DNA from: Pullichristensenella sp963930055 | GTDB taxonomy: Bacteria; Bacillota; Clostridia; Christensenellales; Aristaeellaceae | Length of the DNA stretch: 64,000 bases | Direction: 5' to 3' | Assembly (NCBI GenBank): GCA_963930055.1 | Contig: CAWVKS010000010.1 | Coordinates: 247,925-311,924 of the forward strand | Part shown: positions 35,142 through 44,097 of the stretch, one piece after another | How the letters are laid out: every line of letters begins with the position of its first letter | How positions within the stretch are numbered: position 1 is the stretch's first letter | Notes under the pieces: model-generated | Databases searched by the model: none | What the model was told of the DNA's origin: nothing | Seen by the model: only the letters and a program-made list of their open reading frames with translations | Translations under genes and position numbers: made by a program

Positions 35142-35927
35142 TCATCGTTGGGTCGGTGTGATCAGCTCCAGCCGCCGCCTGAGCTGGGCGGCGGGGACGC
35201 CGGGCGCATGAGCAGCCGGCGCCTTGTCCGCCTGTTCCTGTCCGGCAACCTGCTGTATCTCCGCTATAGGGGTTTCTTTCACAGTGGCCGCAGGCTGTGC
35301 CTCCGGGCTTTTGCGCATCTGCAATGGGCGCGTGCGCTCCAGCCATGCCGCCACCTTTGCCTTGGCCTCCGCGAGGCTCGTTTCGTGGCAGGGGGCGGTG
35401 TTGACCGCGCCGCTGCCCATGTCCACGATGCCGTCGATGAACCCGTCGCGCAGCGCGGCGCCCGCGTCCATCCATGTCGTATCGCGCATCATGGCGCTGA
35501 TCTCCCCGCGGGGCCTGCGGCAGCGCTGGCCGTAGACGTTGAGGATGCTTTCCTTGCACGCCCTGAGCAGGCGTATCGCTTCCTCAAGGTCCCGCTCGTT
35601 GCCCCACGCGGCCACCGACGGGTCGTGGATCATCCACAGCGAGCCGGGCGTCATTTCCAGACGGTCCGCCGCTGTCGCCAGCACTGTCGCCGCCGAAGCC
35701 GCGGTGCCGGAGACGATGATGTGGACGTTGCCCGGGTAGGCGCGCAGGTCGTCGAACATGCGCACCGCCGCGTTGCAGGAGCCGCCATAGCTGTTGAGGA
35801 TGATGCGCAGGTCCTCCTGTGCGTCCGCGCCCTCGGGATACAGCAGCGCATGCAGGGACTCCGGCGTGACCTCGTCGCCGAACCACGCCTCTTCGTCGAT
35901 GTAGCCGTTAAGTTCTACCGTCCGCAA
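35142..35927 (-). CDS. ClpP-like prohead protease
   Basis: A 261-residue ClpP-type serine protease that matures the phage head. The motifs are NSYGGSCNAAVRMFDDLRA, IIVSGTAASAATVLATAA with the catalytic serine in the G-x-A-A-S-A-A context, and WMIHDPSVAAWGN with the catalytic histidine; a C-terminal Pro/Ala/Gln-rich extension follows. I use the TTG at 35927, nine bases after GGAGG, because no in-frame ATG fits; longer versions would run far into the methyltransferase gene, which already overlaps by 20 bases. Portal-protease-capsid is the standard HK97 order, here interrupted by a methyltransferase. Confidence 0.85.
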   Translation of the reverse strand: MRTVELNGYIDEEAWFGDEVTPESLHALLYPEGADAQEDLRIILNSYGGSCNAAVRMFDDLRAYPGNVHIIVSGTAASAATVLATAADRLEMTPGSLWMIHDPSVAAWGNERDLEEAIRLLRACKESILNVYGQRCRRPRGEISAMMRDTTWMDAGAALRDGFIDGIVDMGSGAVNTAPCHETSLAEAKAKVAAWLERTRPLQMRKSPEAQPAATVKETPIAEIQQVAGQEQADKAPAAHAPGVPAAQLRRRLELITPTQR

Positions 35928-37572
35928 GGCTTCCCACCTCCATTTCTTCCGCCCAGGCGATGCCGGCGAGCACAAAAAAGACACACGGCACAGCCACGCT
36001 GTTGCCGTATGCCTTGTACTGCGCCGTATCCGAGCCCGGGTCTTTGAGCCATTTAATGAGTTGCGCTTCCTTCTTCCGTTTCGCTGACGCCTCCGACGCC
36101 TGCCGGTATTCTTCGAATATCGCCGCCCAGCGCCGAATTTCCGCTTCGGATGGCGAAGGGTCGCCCAGCTGTTCGCACCAGCCATCCGGGAAGCCCTGCA
36201 GCCGGCAGCATTCGCCGGGCGTCAGGCGGCGCACGATGTACCCGCCCTGCGGGGCGGACACCGCGCCCGGCCCTTCGGCCACCAGCGTGGCGGAGACTTC
36301 TTCCACCACGTTCATGCGGTACTGCGCGTTCTCCCCGGATGTGAAGCAGGCGCGGTCGAGACAGTATGACGGGGATCCTTGGCCGATGACCGGCGGGTCT
36401 TTCCAGTCCCGCGCCATGATGGGGGAAGCGACTTCCCGGTCTATCTGCATGTATGAGCAGGCGGTGACGCAATAGGCGGGAGCCCTCGTCTCCACGACCA
36501 CCATGCCGCCCTGGTTGCAGCAGGCGTTGCCGCCGCCGCGGTCGAGCGTCCGGCTGGTCGAGGCCTCGTAAAACCCGCTCTTCGGGTTTGGGGAGAGCAT
36601 CCCCTTGCTCGTCGCGGAGCCTATGCCAAAGGCTTTTGGCGCGAACAGCGTCTGGTCGTTGTGGCAGCCCAGCGTCGCCGACAGGTCTTTCTGGACCAGC
36701 GCGCCCTTGCCCCCGCCCTCGCAGCCCGAACGGATCTTCAGGGTCAGGGGCGGCCGCGGCACAGTGACGCCCGGCGGCTTTCCATTGCGCAGCGTGGGCG
36801 CCCTTTCTTCCTGAAAACCTATCCCCCGGCTGGAGGCACTGTTTTCATCGCGGAAGCCTGCTGCTCCAACGCGGCTTTCAGTACCTCCGGCAGCTCCTTG
36901 CCGCGCTTCGCAGCCCGGCGGAGTATACCCTGACACGCCTTCGGACTCAAAGAGTACCTGTCCGGCACGTCCTCCATCAAGATCGAGGACAGCAAATACA
37001 CGTTTCCGTCTTTGTGCGACGCCCCAACCCTGCGCGGCGTCGAGGACGCGCCAGGCGAGAGAATGACCGTCGCCCATGATCTCGCCGGCGGGCAGCCAGC
37101 GCCTTGGCGCAGGCAGAGGAACATCTGCCCCGGGGTCTTTGATGCGGATAAGGCTTTCGAGGACTTGCCGGAAATCCTCCCCATCGTGAGAGGACAGCGC
37201 GCCCGGCACGTTTTCCCAGACAGCCCACCTTGGGTATTTTCCATCCGTCGCCTCCCTCATCTCCCGTATGATGCGCACGGCCTCAAAGAACAGGCTGGAA
37301 CGCCCGCCGCCGAGCCCTTCGCGCTTCCCCGCGATGGACAGGTCCTGACAGGGGGAGCCGAAGGTGACAACGTCCACGGGTTCCAGCCCCGCGCCGCGCA
37401 GGGAGAAGATATTTCCATAGTGTTTCATCCCGGGGAGCCGTTTCTCCGTCACCCGGATGGGGAACGGCTCGATCTCCGACGCCCACACGGGGCGCATCCC
37501 CGCCAGCTTCCCGGCGAGGGGGAAGCCGCCGATGCCGTCAAACAGGCTTCCCAGCGTCAATGGCCTGCGCAT
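35908..37572 (-). CDS. DNA (cytosine-5) methyltransferase
   Basis: A 554-residue C5 methyltransferase. Motif I is LGSLFDGIGGFPLA, motif IV with the catalytic cysteine is FGSPCQDLS (Cys near 74), motif VI is WENVPGA, motif VIII is QRRKRVFAV, the target-recognition region is long (about 230-460), and motif X is AYGNSVAVP near the C-terminus. It adds a methyl group to cytosine in an unknown site, probably to protect phage DNA from host restriction. No restriction enzyme partner is seen. It overlaps the portal gene by 35 bases and the protease gene by 20, so it is firmly part of the head operon. Confidence 0.93.
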   Translation of the reverse strand: MRRPLTLGSLFDGIGGFPLAGKLAGMRPVWASEIEPFPIRVTEKRLPGMKHYGNIFSLRGAGLEPVDVVTFGSPCQDLSIAGKREGLGGGRSSLFFEAVRIIREMREATDGKYPRWAVWENVPGALSSHDGEDFRQVLESLIRIKDPGADVPLPAPRRWLPAGEIMGDGHSLAWRVLDAAQGWGVAQRRKRVFAVLDLDGGRAGQVLFESEGVSGYTPPGCEARQGAAGGTESRVGAAGFRDENSASSRGIGFQEERAPTLRNGKPPGVTVPRPPLTLKIRSGCEGGGKGALVQKDLSATLGCHNDQTLFAPKAFGIGSATSKGMLSPNPKSGFYEASTSRTLDRGGGNACCNQGGMVVVETRAPAYCVTACSYMQIDREVASPIMARDWKDPPVIGQGSPSYCLDRACFTSGENAQYRMNVVEEVSATLVAEGPGAVSAPQGGYIVRRLTPGECCRLQGFPDGWCEQLGDPSPSEAEIRRWAAIFEEYRQASEASAKRKKEAQLIKWLKDPGSDTAQYKAYGNSVAVPCVFFVLAGIAWAEEMEVGSLADGRT

Positions 37573-38806
37573 CAGCCCCCTCCTTTCCTGTGCCAGCCGC
37601 TGTCATGGTGATGGGGATCATGTTGCCGTTGACGAGGTACAGGTTTCCGCCCTCCCCGTCGGTCAGCGGGTTGAGGTTTTCCAACTCACGGATGTCATTG
37701 GCGGACATCCAGCCGTTCTGCCGCGCGATGGCGTAGCCCTCCATCCTGGATTTGTAGTCGCCGCGCATCAGGCCGTCCAGGTTGAAGCGCACATAAAAAC
37801 GGCCCTTCTCCGTCTCCGGGAAGAGCGCGCGGTCCATGGCCTGCTCGATGCGCACCAGCCATGGGCGGATGGTATGGACGGCAAAAGAGATGTTCTGCGA
37901 TTCGATATTCGAGAACGTCGCCCGTTCGAGGTCGCCGATCATGTGCGGCGGCACGCGAAAGATGCGGCAGATCTCCGTGACCTGAAATTTGCGCGTTTCG
38001 AGGAACTGCGCCGCGTCGTTGGGAATGCTGATGGGCGTAAAGGTCATGGACTCTTCGAGGATGGCCACCTTGCCCGAATTGGCGGAACCGCCATAGGCCG
38101 CGTTCCAGCTCTCCCGCAGGCGCTTGGGATCTTTGACCGTATTGGGGTGCGTCAGCACGCCGGAGGGCATCGCGCCATTGCCGAAAAACTTCGAGCCGTA
38201 TTCTTCGGCGGCGATACTCAGCCCGACCGCACTCTTCTCCAGCGCGATGGGGCTGTATCCCATGACGCCGTCAAAGCCGAGGCCGGGGATGTGCAGGACG
38301 TCCGTAGGGTCGAGGCGCACCATGCGGCCCTCGCTGGTGGTATAGGTATAGGTCAGCTTGCCCCTGCTGTCGCGGTCGACCTCCATGTGGTCGGGCAGCA
38401 ACGGGTACAGGCCGACGATGCCGTTGCGCCCGGTGCGGAGGATCTGGCAGTACGAGTTGCCCCACAAGAGCAGGTGGGAAAGCATCGTTTCCCGCCAGAT
38501 GAAGGAGGTCATCTCCGGGTTGGGTTCGTCGTGGAGCAGTCTTTGCAGCGGATGCTCCAGTGCCTTGACGCCGCCTTTGTCGGTAGCTTCAAACACATTG
38601 AGGGGCAGGCTGGCCACAGTCTCGGCGATGACGCGCACGCAGGCGTAGACGGTGGAAAGCTGTATGGCAGAGCGCGCGGTGACGCTTTTGCCCGATATGC
38701 TGCTGCCAAAGTAAAACGTCGGCGCGGCGGAGACGGCGTCCTTCGGCGAAGCACGTCTGCCGGGCTTATCCCGCGCGCGGAACAGGCGCGTGAAAGGGTT
38801 TGTCAT
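37538..38806 (-). CDS. HK97-family portal protein
   Basis: A 422-residue portal protein. Recognisable stretches are RSAIQLSTVYACVRVIAETV, LPLNVFEATDKGG, HPLQRLLHDEPNPEMTSF, LLLWGNSYCQILRTGRN, and SFAVHTIRPWLVRIEQAMDR. It forms the dodecameric channel at one head vertex and anchors the terminase. Start 38806 (MTNPFTRLF) has GGAGG five bases upstream. The gene is intact. Confidence 0.94.
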   Translation of the reverse strand: MTNPFTRLFRARDKPGRRASPKDAVSAAPTFYFGSSISGKSVTARSAIQLSTVYACVRVIAETVASLPLNVFEATDKGGVKALEHPLQRLLHDEPNPEMTSFIWRETMLSHLLLWGNSYCQILRTGRNGIVGLYPLLPDHMEVDRDSRGKLTYTYTTSEGRMVRLDPTDVLHIPGLGFDGVMGYSPIALEKSAVGLSIAAEEYGSKFFGNGAMPSGVLTHPNTVKDPKRLRESWNAAYGGSANSGKVAILEESMTFTPISIPNDAAQFLETRKFQVTEICRIFRVPPHMIGDLERATFSNIESQNISFAVHTIRPWLVRIEQAMDRALFPETEKGRFYVRFNLDGLMRGDYKSRMEGYAIARQNGWMSANDIRELENLNPLTDGEGGNLYLVNGNMIPITMTAAGTGKEGADAQAIDAGKPV

Positions 38807-38818
38807 GAATACCTCCAA

Positions 38819-39157
38819 TTACAGTCCGCTTCCGGTTTTTCGGTCGTGGCACGCCTTGCATAACGGCTGCCAATTTTGTTCATCCCAGAAGAGCCGATGA
38901 TCACCACGGTGCGGGACGATGTGGTCCACGACCGTGGCCGGCGTGAGGACCCCTTGCGACAGGCAGTTTGCGCACAGGGGATGACTCCGCAGGAAGCGCT
39001 TCCTTGCCCTGCGCCATTTGGCGTCATAGCCGCGTTCGGTGGCGCTGCCACGCAAACGGTCTGGCGACCCGGCGCTGTGCTCCGGGCAGTATGTTCCGCT
39101 CTCGCACAGGTTGGGGCAGCCCGGATAGCGGCAGGGTCGCTTGGGACTTCTCGGCAT
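38819..39157 (-). CDS. HNH endonuclease
   Basis: A 112-residue HNH nuclease of the kind beside terminase genes: zinc-binding cysteines CRYPGCPNLCESGTYCPEH and HPLCANC, then the HNH core VVDHIVPHRGDHRLFWDEQN and CKACHDRKTG. In HK97-like phages this protein works with terminase in DNA packaging cuts. The neighbourhood (TerS, TerL, HNH, portal) fits that role. Confidence 0.9.
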   Translation of the reverse strand: MPRSPKRPCRYPGCPNLCESGTYCPEHSAGSPDRLRGSATERGYDAKWRRARKRFLRSHPLCANCLSQGVLTPATVVDHIVPHRGDHRLFWDEQNWQPLCKACHDRKTGSGL

Positions 39158-39189
39158 GACGGCAGCCCTCCATTTTATTAAGTAGAGAC

Positions 39190-40740
39190 TCAGATGAACA
39201 GCAGCCCGCGTTCATCGTAGACGCTGCCGCCGCCCTGGTTTTTCATGGCGCGGTCCAGTGCCATGACCAGCGCCACCGCCCCGTCCACCTTCTCCGTGGA
39301 CTTTTCCTTGTCGATCTTCAGATTGCCCGCCGGGTCGGTCCGCACGAAGGCGTTGTCCATGTTCCACCGCAGCACCGGGTGCCCGCCGTGGTTGATGTGC
39401 CGCTCCAGCACCAGCCGCATCAATTCCTTGGTCGGCGGGGACATGTCCTTGAAGCCCTGTCCGAAGGGGATCATGGTGAAGCCGTCGTCCTCCAGCGCCT
39501 GCACCATCATCGTCGCGTTCCAGCGGTCGTAGGCGATCTCGCGGATGTTGTAGCGCTCGCCCAGTTGACAGATAAACTGCTCGATGAATCCGTAGTGGAC
39601 GACGTTGCCCTCCGTGGTCTGGATGAAGCCCTGCTTCTTCCACACGTCGTACATGACGTGGTCGCGCCGCACGCGCAGATCCAGCGTGTCCTCCGGCAGC
39701 CAGAAGAACGGCAGCACGGTGTATACGCCGTCACCGTCCTCGGGCGGGAATACCAGCACCAACGTGGTCAGGTCGCTCGTCGAGGAAAGGTCGAGGCCGG
39801 CATAGCAGGCTTTCCCCTCCAGCTCGTAGGGCTCGACCACGCCGCCGCACTCGTCCCACTTGTCCATAGGCATCCAGCGCACGGACTGTTTCACCCATTG
39901 GTTCAAACGCAGTTGCCGGAACATGTTTTCGTCGGCGGGCGTCTCCAGCGCTTTGCGGTAGGCGTCGCGCACCTTGTCGATGGTGATGGTGTGCCCCAGC
40001 GATGGGTTGGCTTTATACCAGTTCTTCTCATCCTGCCAGTCGGCGTCATCAGGAAGTCCGAAGATCACGGGATAGAATCGCGGGTCGATCTTTCGCCCTT
40101 CAAGGATGTCCAGCGCCTTCTGATGCACTTCCCAGCAGATGGAGTTGCGGTCAGTGCCCGCTGTGGTGAGCAAAAACCACAGCGGCTGTTTTCTCGCGTC
40201 GCCGCTGCCCTGCGTCATGACGTCGTAGAGGGCGCGCGTGGGCTGGGTGTGCAGCTCGTCGAAGATACAGGCGGACACATTGAGGCCGTGTTTGGTCGCC
40301 ACCTCGCTGGACAGCACCTGATAGATGCTGCCCGTGGGCTGGTAGACCATGCGCTTCATGGAGGGGATGATCTTGATGCGCTTCATGAGCGCCGGGGACT
40401 GTTTGACCATGTCCACGGCCACGTCGAATACGATGGCCGCCTGTTGGCGGTCGGAGGCGCATGAGTAGACCTCTGCCTTCCATTCATCGTCATTGACCAG
40501 CATGTTGAGCGCGATGGCTGCGCCCAGCTCAGACTTCCCTTGCTTCTTCGGTATTTCGATGTATGCCGTGGTGTACTGGCGCATGGTAGGGTCGTCCTCG
40601 CGCACGGTGCCGAACACATCCCGGATGATTCTCTCCTGCCATGGCAACAATTTGAAGGGCTTGCCGTGAAATTCGCCCTTGGTGTGTTTAAGACACTGGA
40701 TGAAGTCGATCACCCGGCGGGCCTTTTTCTCATCGGTCAT
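39190..40740 (-). CDS. Terminase large subunit
   Basis: A 516-residue Terminase_1-type packaging motor. The ATPase has LLPWQERIIRDVFG, a deviant Walker A PKKQGKSELGAA, and Walker B ACIFDELHTQPTRAL followed by FLLTTAGTDRNS. The C-terminal RNase H-like nuclease has YAGLDLSSTSDLTTL and IAYDRWNATMMVQALE, with final DGAVALVMALDRA. It overlaps TerS by 11 bases. The gene is intact. Confidence 0.95.
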   Translation of the reverse strand: MTDEKKARRVIDFIQCLKHTKGEFHGKPFKLLPWQERIIRDVFGTVREDDPTMRQYTTAYIEIPKKQGKSELGAAIALNMLVNDDEWKAEVYSCASDRQQAAIVFDVAVDMVKQSPALMKRIKIIPSMKRMVYQPTGSIYQVLSSEVATKHGLNVSACIFDELHTQPTRALYDVMTQGSGDARKQPLWFLLTTAGTDRNSICWEVHQKALDILEGRKIDPRFYPVIFGLPDDADWQDEKNWYKANPSLGHTITIDKVRDAYRKALETPADENMFRQLRLNQWVKQSVRWMPMDKWDECGGVVEPYELEGKACYAGLDLSSTSDLTTLVLVFPPEDGDGVYTVLPFFWLPEDTLDLRVRRDHVMYDVWKKQGFIQTTEGNVVHYGFIEQFICQLGERYNIREIAYDRWNATMMVQALEDDGFTMIPFGQGFKDMSPPTKELMRLVLERHINHGGHPVLRWNMDNAFVRTDPAGNLKIDKEKSTEKVDGAVALVMALDRAMKNQGGGSVYDERGLLFI

Positions 40741-41221
40741 CCTGCCAGCCTCCCTTCAGCAGCTTTTCCATGGGGTCTTCCGAGACGTCCTCCGTGCCGC
40801 TGCCGCCGGCGATGATGCGCGCGCGGGTAGCGGGGGTAAGACCGAAATCCGAACAGAACGACTGCATGATCTTGAGGTTCTGCTGGGCGATGCTGACCTG
40901 CGGCACCTGCTGCACATAGCCGGAGGGGGTCTTGAAGATGCTGCCGTGCTGGGTGATGAACTCCTCGGCTTCCTTCCAGCGGGCATACGCCTGACAGTAG
41001 CCCGCGAAGGCGGTGAGGTCGGCCATGGTCAAAACGCCCATCGCTTCCAGTGAGGACGCCAGGCGCTTCCATTCCTTTTTGGCCTCGGGCAGGAGCCACG
41101 ACGGGCACTTCAGTTCTCCCTTCGGCGGGATGGGTTCGTGGTCGTTGAGCGGACGTTTGCCCGGGTTGCCCTCCAGCACTTTCAGTGCCGTGGGCTTGGG
41201 CTTCCTGCCTCGTGCAGCCAT
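40730..41221 (-). CDS. Terminase small subunit (P27 family)
   Basis: A 163-residue P27-type small terminase: MAARGRKPKPTALKVLEGNP, GKRPLNDHEPIPPKGELKC and the helical region with FAGYCQAYARWKEAEEF. It recognises the packaging site and recruits TerL. Start 41221 has AAGGAGG nine bases upstream; the open frame upstream of it overlaps the divergent promoter of the HipA-like gene. Confidence 0.9.
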   Translation of the reverse strand: MAARGRKPKPTALKVLEGNPGKRPLNDHEPIPPKGELKCPSWLLPEAKKEWKRLASSLEAMGVLTMADLTAFAGYCQAYARWKEAEEFITQHGSIFKTPSGYVQQVPQVSIAQQNLKIMQSFCSDFGLTPATRARIIAGGSGTEDVSEDPMEKLLKGGWQDDR

Positions 41222-41264
41222 GGGCGCGTACCTCCTTCTGCCTTTTTTCCTCTCTTTGGGATAC

Positions 41265-41293
41265 TGGATAATCCCCCGAAAGTATGCTATACT
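41265..41293 (+). promoter_or_regulatory. Promoter of the HipA-like gene
   Basis: TGGATA (41265-41270), a 17-base spacer and TATACT (41288-41293) preceded by TG one base upstream (extended -10). It drives the plus strand between the divergent TerS gene and the HipA-like gene. Confidence 0.6.
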
Positions 41294-41322
41294 AGCTGTG
41301 AACAAGCGGGAGGGATATTTAC

Positions 41323-42333
41323 ATGCAAAGCTATACCCTCTATAACGATGATGTGGCCTGCGCGAACTTCGTCTATGCGAACGGCCTCATCCGGGAATAC
41401 CGCCCTACTATGCCTGCGCTACTGCCCATGCAGATCCGCTCCTGCGGCGCGGAGGCGTTCATGCTGTGGCTGGACACACGCTCCATTGACCTGAATGTGT
41501 TCCAGCATCGCAACATGGTCAAACAGCTTCTTGGCAGTCGGGACAAACTGACCCTCGCGCTGCGGACGAACATGTTCAGCATCTCTGACACATTCACCTG
41601 CTTCCCGGACGACGAGTTCATCCCGCGCGACCAGCTCTGTTCGCCCGAGGATCAAGAGGCCTTCAGTGCCTATATACTGCTTTCCAGCGACACGTCCATT
41701 CGCCAGGCGCATCCCGTCACCCCCAACGTTTCCACAGACGGGAGCTTCACAAAAACATGGAAGCATGAAAAGGACGGCTGGTGGCTCTACAAGCTCCAGT
41801 CCTCCAACGCCACGCGAAGTGAAGTTGAGATCAGCAAAGCATTGCGCCGGATCGGCTGGGCCGCGGCTGTATACGAGTATATCGGCGCCTATCGCACGCG
41901 TGTGCGTTCCAAAAACTTTGTTGGCAAGGGCGAGTTCTTCGAACCCTACGACTCGTTCCGCTTTATGTTCGAGGACACCAGCGACGATGACGACGTCATC
42001 ATGGCGAACCTGACGTCCCTCGGTGACGCTTTCCGCCGGGATTGGAAGCGCATCCTTGCGGCGGACGCATTCTTCATGAACACAGACCGGCACATGCGCA
42101 ATTTCGGTGTGATCCGTTCCTCAAAGACCGGCGATGTTCTCCGCCTCGCGCCAAACTTCGACAACAATCAGGCCTATACCGCCAATCCAGGCGGCTTTTC
42201 CGCGAATATGCTCCGACTATTTGTACGCAGCGCCGACGCGGAGGATCGTGAAAACCTGAAATTGCTCGCCGGGACCTGCGAAGGCAGCAAGTACTTGGCC
42301 GCAGCCTGTCAGGCATACGCGAGCCTGTGCTGA
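41323..42333 (+). CDS. HipA-like kinase-domain protein
   Basis: A 336-residue protein on the opposite strand from its neighbours. The C-terminal half has the HipA-type kinase signature: ILAADAFFMNTDRHMRNFGV, with the catalytic D and N, then LAPNFDNNQAY as the D-N-G/N metal-binding motif. WWLYKLQSSNATRSEVEISK may be the lysine and helix C region. The N-terminal half (LPMQIRSCGAEAFMLWLDTR, KLTLALRTNMFSISDTFTCF) is not the standard HipA N-domain. HipA kinases phosphorylate glutamyl-tRNA synthetase or other targets; the substrate here is unknown. GGAGG is seven bases upstream. Confidence 0.75.
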   Translation: MQSYTLYNDDVACANFVYANGLIREYRPTMPALLPMQIRSCGAEAFMLWLDTRSIDLNVFQHRNMVKQLLGSRDKLTLALRTNMFSISDTFTCFPDDEFIPRDQLCSPEDQEAFSAYILLSSDTSIRQAHPVTPNVSTDGSFTKTWKHEKDGWWLYKLQSSNATRSEVEISKALRRIGWAAAVYEYIGAYRTRVRSKNFVGKGEFFEPYDSFRFMFEDTSDDDDVIMANLTSLGDAFRRDWKRILAADAFFMNTDRHMRNFGVIRSSKTGDVLRLAPNFDNNQAYTANPGGFSANMLRLFVRSADAEDRENLKLLAGTCEGSKYLAAACQAYASLC

Positions 42334-42407
42334 CGATCACAAAGCGTCCAATGATCTGGGCGCTTTGTTTATGCCCTCCTTTCAAAGAAATTCGGTTGTA
42401 TGCCTCA

Positions 42408-42436
42408 TTTTCAAATGAAAGACACGCAACTATACT
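42408..42436 (+). promoter_or_regulatory. Possible promoter of the XRE gene
   Basis: TATACT at 42431-42436 with TTTTCA 17 bases upstream. A small inverted repeat, TCATTT-TC-AAATGA (42405-42418), overlaps the -35 region and could be an operator. Confidence 0.4.
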
Positions 42437-42458
42437 ATACATATCGGAGGTGCATGCA

Positions 42459-42824
42459 ATGAAAAATATCCTAAAGCAGCGAATCAGGAGCGACTTGATC
42501 AGGTATTTTGGTAATGCGTTTAAGCGATATCGGACGAAGCACAATTTGAGTCAAGAGACTTTTGCACGGATGCTGAAAATCAGCTGCCGGTCTTACGTAG
42601 ATATTGAAAAATGTCGCTCGCTGTGCAGCGTATTCACTTTCATATCCTACTGGACAAAGTATTGCGAAGAGCCTCACGCTATGGTTAAAGAGATGCGTGA
42701 CATCTTCAAGCGGCAAGGGCTTACGCAATCGCCTGACGGAGATCTGCATATTCCAGACTTTGTCCTGAACGCTGAACAACGATTTTCTGCGCAGGATATT
42801 CCTGATAAAACCTCTCAACGATGA
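42459..42824 (+). CDS. XRE-type helix-turn-helix protein beside the HipA-like gene
   Basis: A 121-residue protein. RYFGNAFKRYRTKHNLSQET and FARMLKISCRSYVDIEKCRS form an XRE-like helix-turn-helix with the usual LSQ-x-x-F/L-A motif. GGAGG is eight bases upstream of the ATG. It lies 125 bases after the HipA-like gene in the same direction, so it may be the antitoxin or regulator partner, although hipB normally comes before hipA. Its last 104 bases overlap the end of the methyltransferase gene on the other strand. Confidence 0.72.
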   Translation: MKNILKQRIRSDLIRYFGNAFKRYRTKHNLSQETFARMLKISCRSYVDIEKCRSLCSVFTFISYWTKYCEEPHAMVKEMRDIFKRQGLTQSPDGDLHIPDFVLNAEQRFSAQDIPDKTSQR

Positions 42825-43968
42825 CGCTGGCATATTTGGGGTCAAGCTCCATCGTGCGGCAGATGCGGTCGGTCTGCTCGCAGGCGATGAGCGTGGAGCC
42901 GCTGCCGCCGAACAGGTCCATGACCACGCCGTTGGGCGCAGAGCTGTTCTTGATGGGATAGGCCAGCAGCGGAATGGGCTTCATCGTCGGGTGCTGGGCG
43001 GACTTCTTCGGCTTGTCGAAGTTCCAGATGGTGGACTGCTTTCGGTCGGCAAACCACTTGTGCTTGCCGTTGGGCAGCCAGCCAAACAGCACCGGCTCAT
43101 GCTGCCACTGGTAGGGCGAGCGCCCCAGCACGAGGCTGTTCTTCACCCAGATGCACACGCCGCTGATGTGGAAGCCCGCCTCCTTGAACGCGCGGCGGAA
43201 GTTCAGCCCTTCCGTGTCGGCGTGGAAGATGTAAGCGCTGCCGCCTTCAGCCAGATGCGCAGCCATATTGCGGAAGGCCGCCAGCAGGAATTCATAGAAC
43301 GCCGCGTCACCCATGCTGTCGTTCTGGATGGACTTACCGTCTGCGCTCTGGTAGGCGACGTTATAGGGCGGGTCGGTGACGATGAGGTTGGCCTTAAGGC
43401 CGTCCATGAGCAGAGCGACATCGCCCGCGTTGGTCGCGTCGCCGCAGACCATGCGGTGGCGGCCCAGCGTCCAGATATCACCCGGCTCCACGAAAGGCAC
43501 GATCTCCTCCGGGTCGATGTCGCAGTCATCGTCGGACACATCCTTGTCATGTACCTTAGAGAATAAGTCGTCCACTTCGGCGGCGTCGAAGCCGGTCGCA
43601 CCGAGGTCATAGCCCGAGGACTGCAGGTCGGCCAGCAGGTCAGCCAGCGCCACCGGCTCCCATTCGCCCACCGCCTTGTTGAGGGCAATGTTGAGCGCCT
43701 TCTCATCCTGCGGGTCCTCGATATGCACGACCACGCAGTCGATCTCTGTCGCGCCCTCGCTGACCAGCACCTTGTAGCGCTGATGCCCGCCGACGATGTT
43801 GCCCGTGACCTCGTTCCAGATCACGGGATCGACATAGCCGAAGTCATGCAGGCTGCGCCGGATCTTTTCATAGGCAGGATCGCCGGGCTTGAGATCTTTG
43901 CGGGGATTGTATTTTGCGGGCTTGAGGCGGTTAATGCTGATCCTCTGCAGATTCATTTCAGTGTTCAT
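42721..43968 (-). CDS. ParB-like domain fused to DNA N-4/N-6 methyltransferase
   Basis: A 415-residue two-domain protein. Residues about 8-100 are a ParB/sulfiredoxin-like domain (RLKPAKYNPRKDL, GNIVGGHQRYKVLV). The methyltransferase starts near 165: catalytic DPPYNVAYQSADGKS, then HEPVLFGWLPNGKHKWF and AdoMet motif I FGGSGSTLIACEQTDR, an order (IV before I) of the beta class. It methylates adenine N6 or cytosine N4 in an unknown site. It lies upstream of TerS in transcription order. GGGG is six bases before the ATG. Confidence 0.93.
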   Translation of the reverse strand: MNTEMNLQRISINRLKPAKYNPRKDLKPGDPAYEKIRRSLHDFGYVDPVIWNEVTGNIVGGHQRYKVLVSEGATEIDCVVVHIEDPQDEKALNIALNKAVGEWEPVALADLLADLQSSGYDLGATGFDAAEVDDLFSKVHDKDVSDDDCDIDPEEIVPFVEPGDIWTLGRHRMVCGDATNAGDVALLMDGLKANLIVTDPPYNVAYQSADGKSIQNDSMGDAAFYEFLLAAFRNMAAHLAEGGSAYIFHADTEGLNFRRAFKEAGFHISGVCIWVKNSLVLGRSPYQWQHEPVLFGWLPNGKHKWFADRKQSTIWNFDKPKKSAQHPTMKPIPLLAYPIKNSSAPNGVVMDLFGGSGSTLIACEQTDRICRTMELDPKYASVIVERFYQEYPAQKIVVQRSGQSLEYADLRQAIA

Positions 43969-44044
43969 TGCAAACCCCTTTCCGTGCGTTGAAGTATTGG
44001 TTCTCCCTTTGCATTTGCCTCAGGAGGTGAAACCCTCCGCCGTC

Positions 44045-44073
44045 TTGACAAAGTAGTCAAATTGTGCTACGAT
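44045..44073 (+). promoter_or_regulatory. Promoter and operator of the YefM/RelE-like pair
   Basis: Perfect TTGACA (44045-44050), 17-base spacer, TACGAT (44068-44073) with an upstream TG (extended -10). The inverted repeat TTGAC-AAAGTA-GTCAA (44045-44060) overlaps the -35 box and is a likely binding site for the antitoxin. Confidence 0.78.
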
Positions 44074-44097
44074 ATGACCACACAAGGAGGTGTTTTC

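Noticed and set aside
34000..35559. N-terminal extension of the capsid reading frame upstream of 35124
   Set aside because: It is antisense-like Arg/Gly-rich sequence overlapping the protease gene; the AGGAGGG site and family N-terminus fix the start at 35124.
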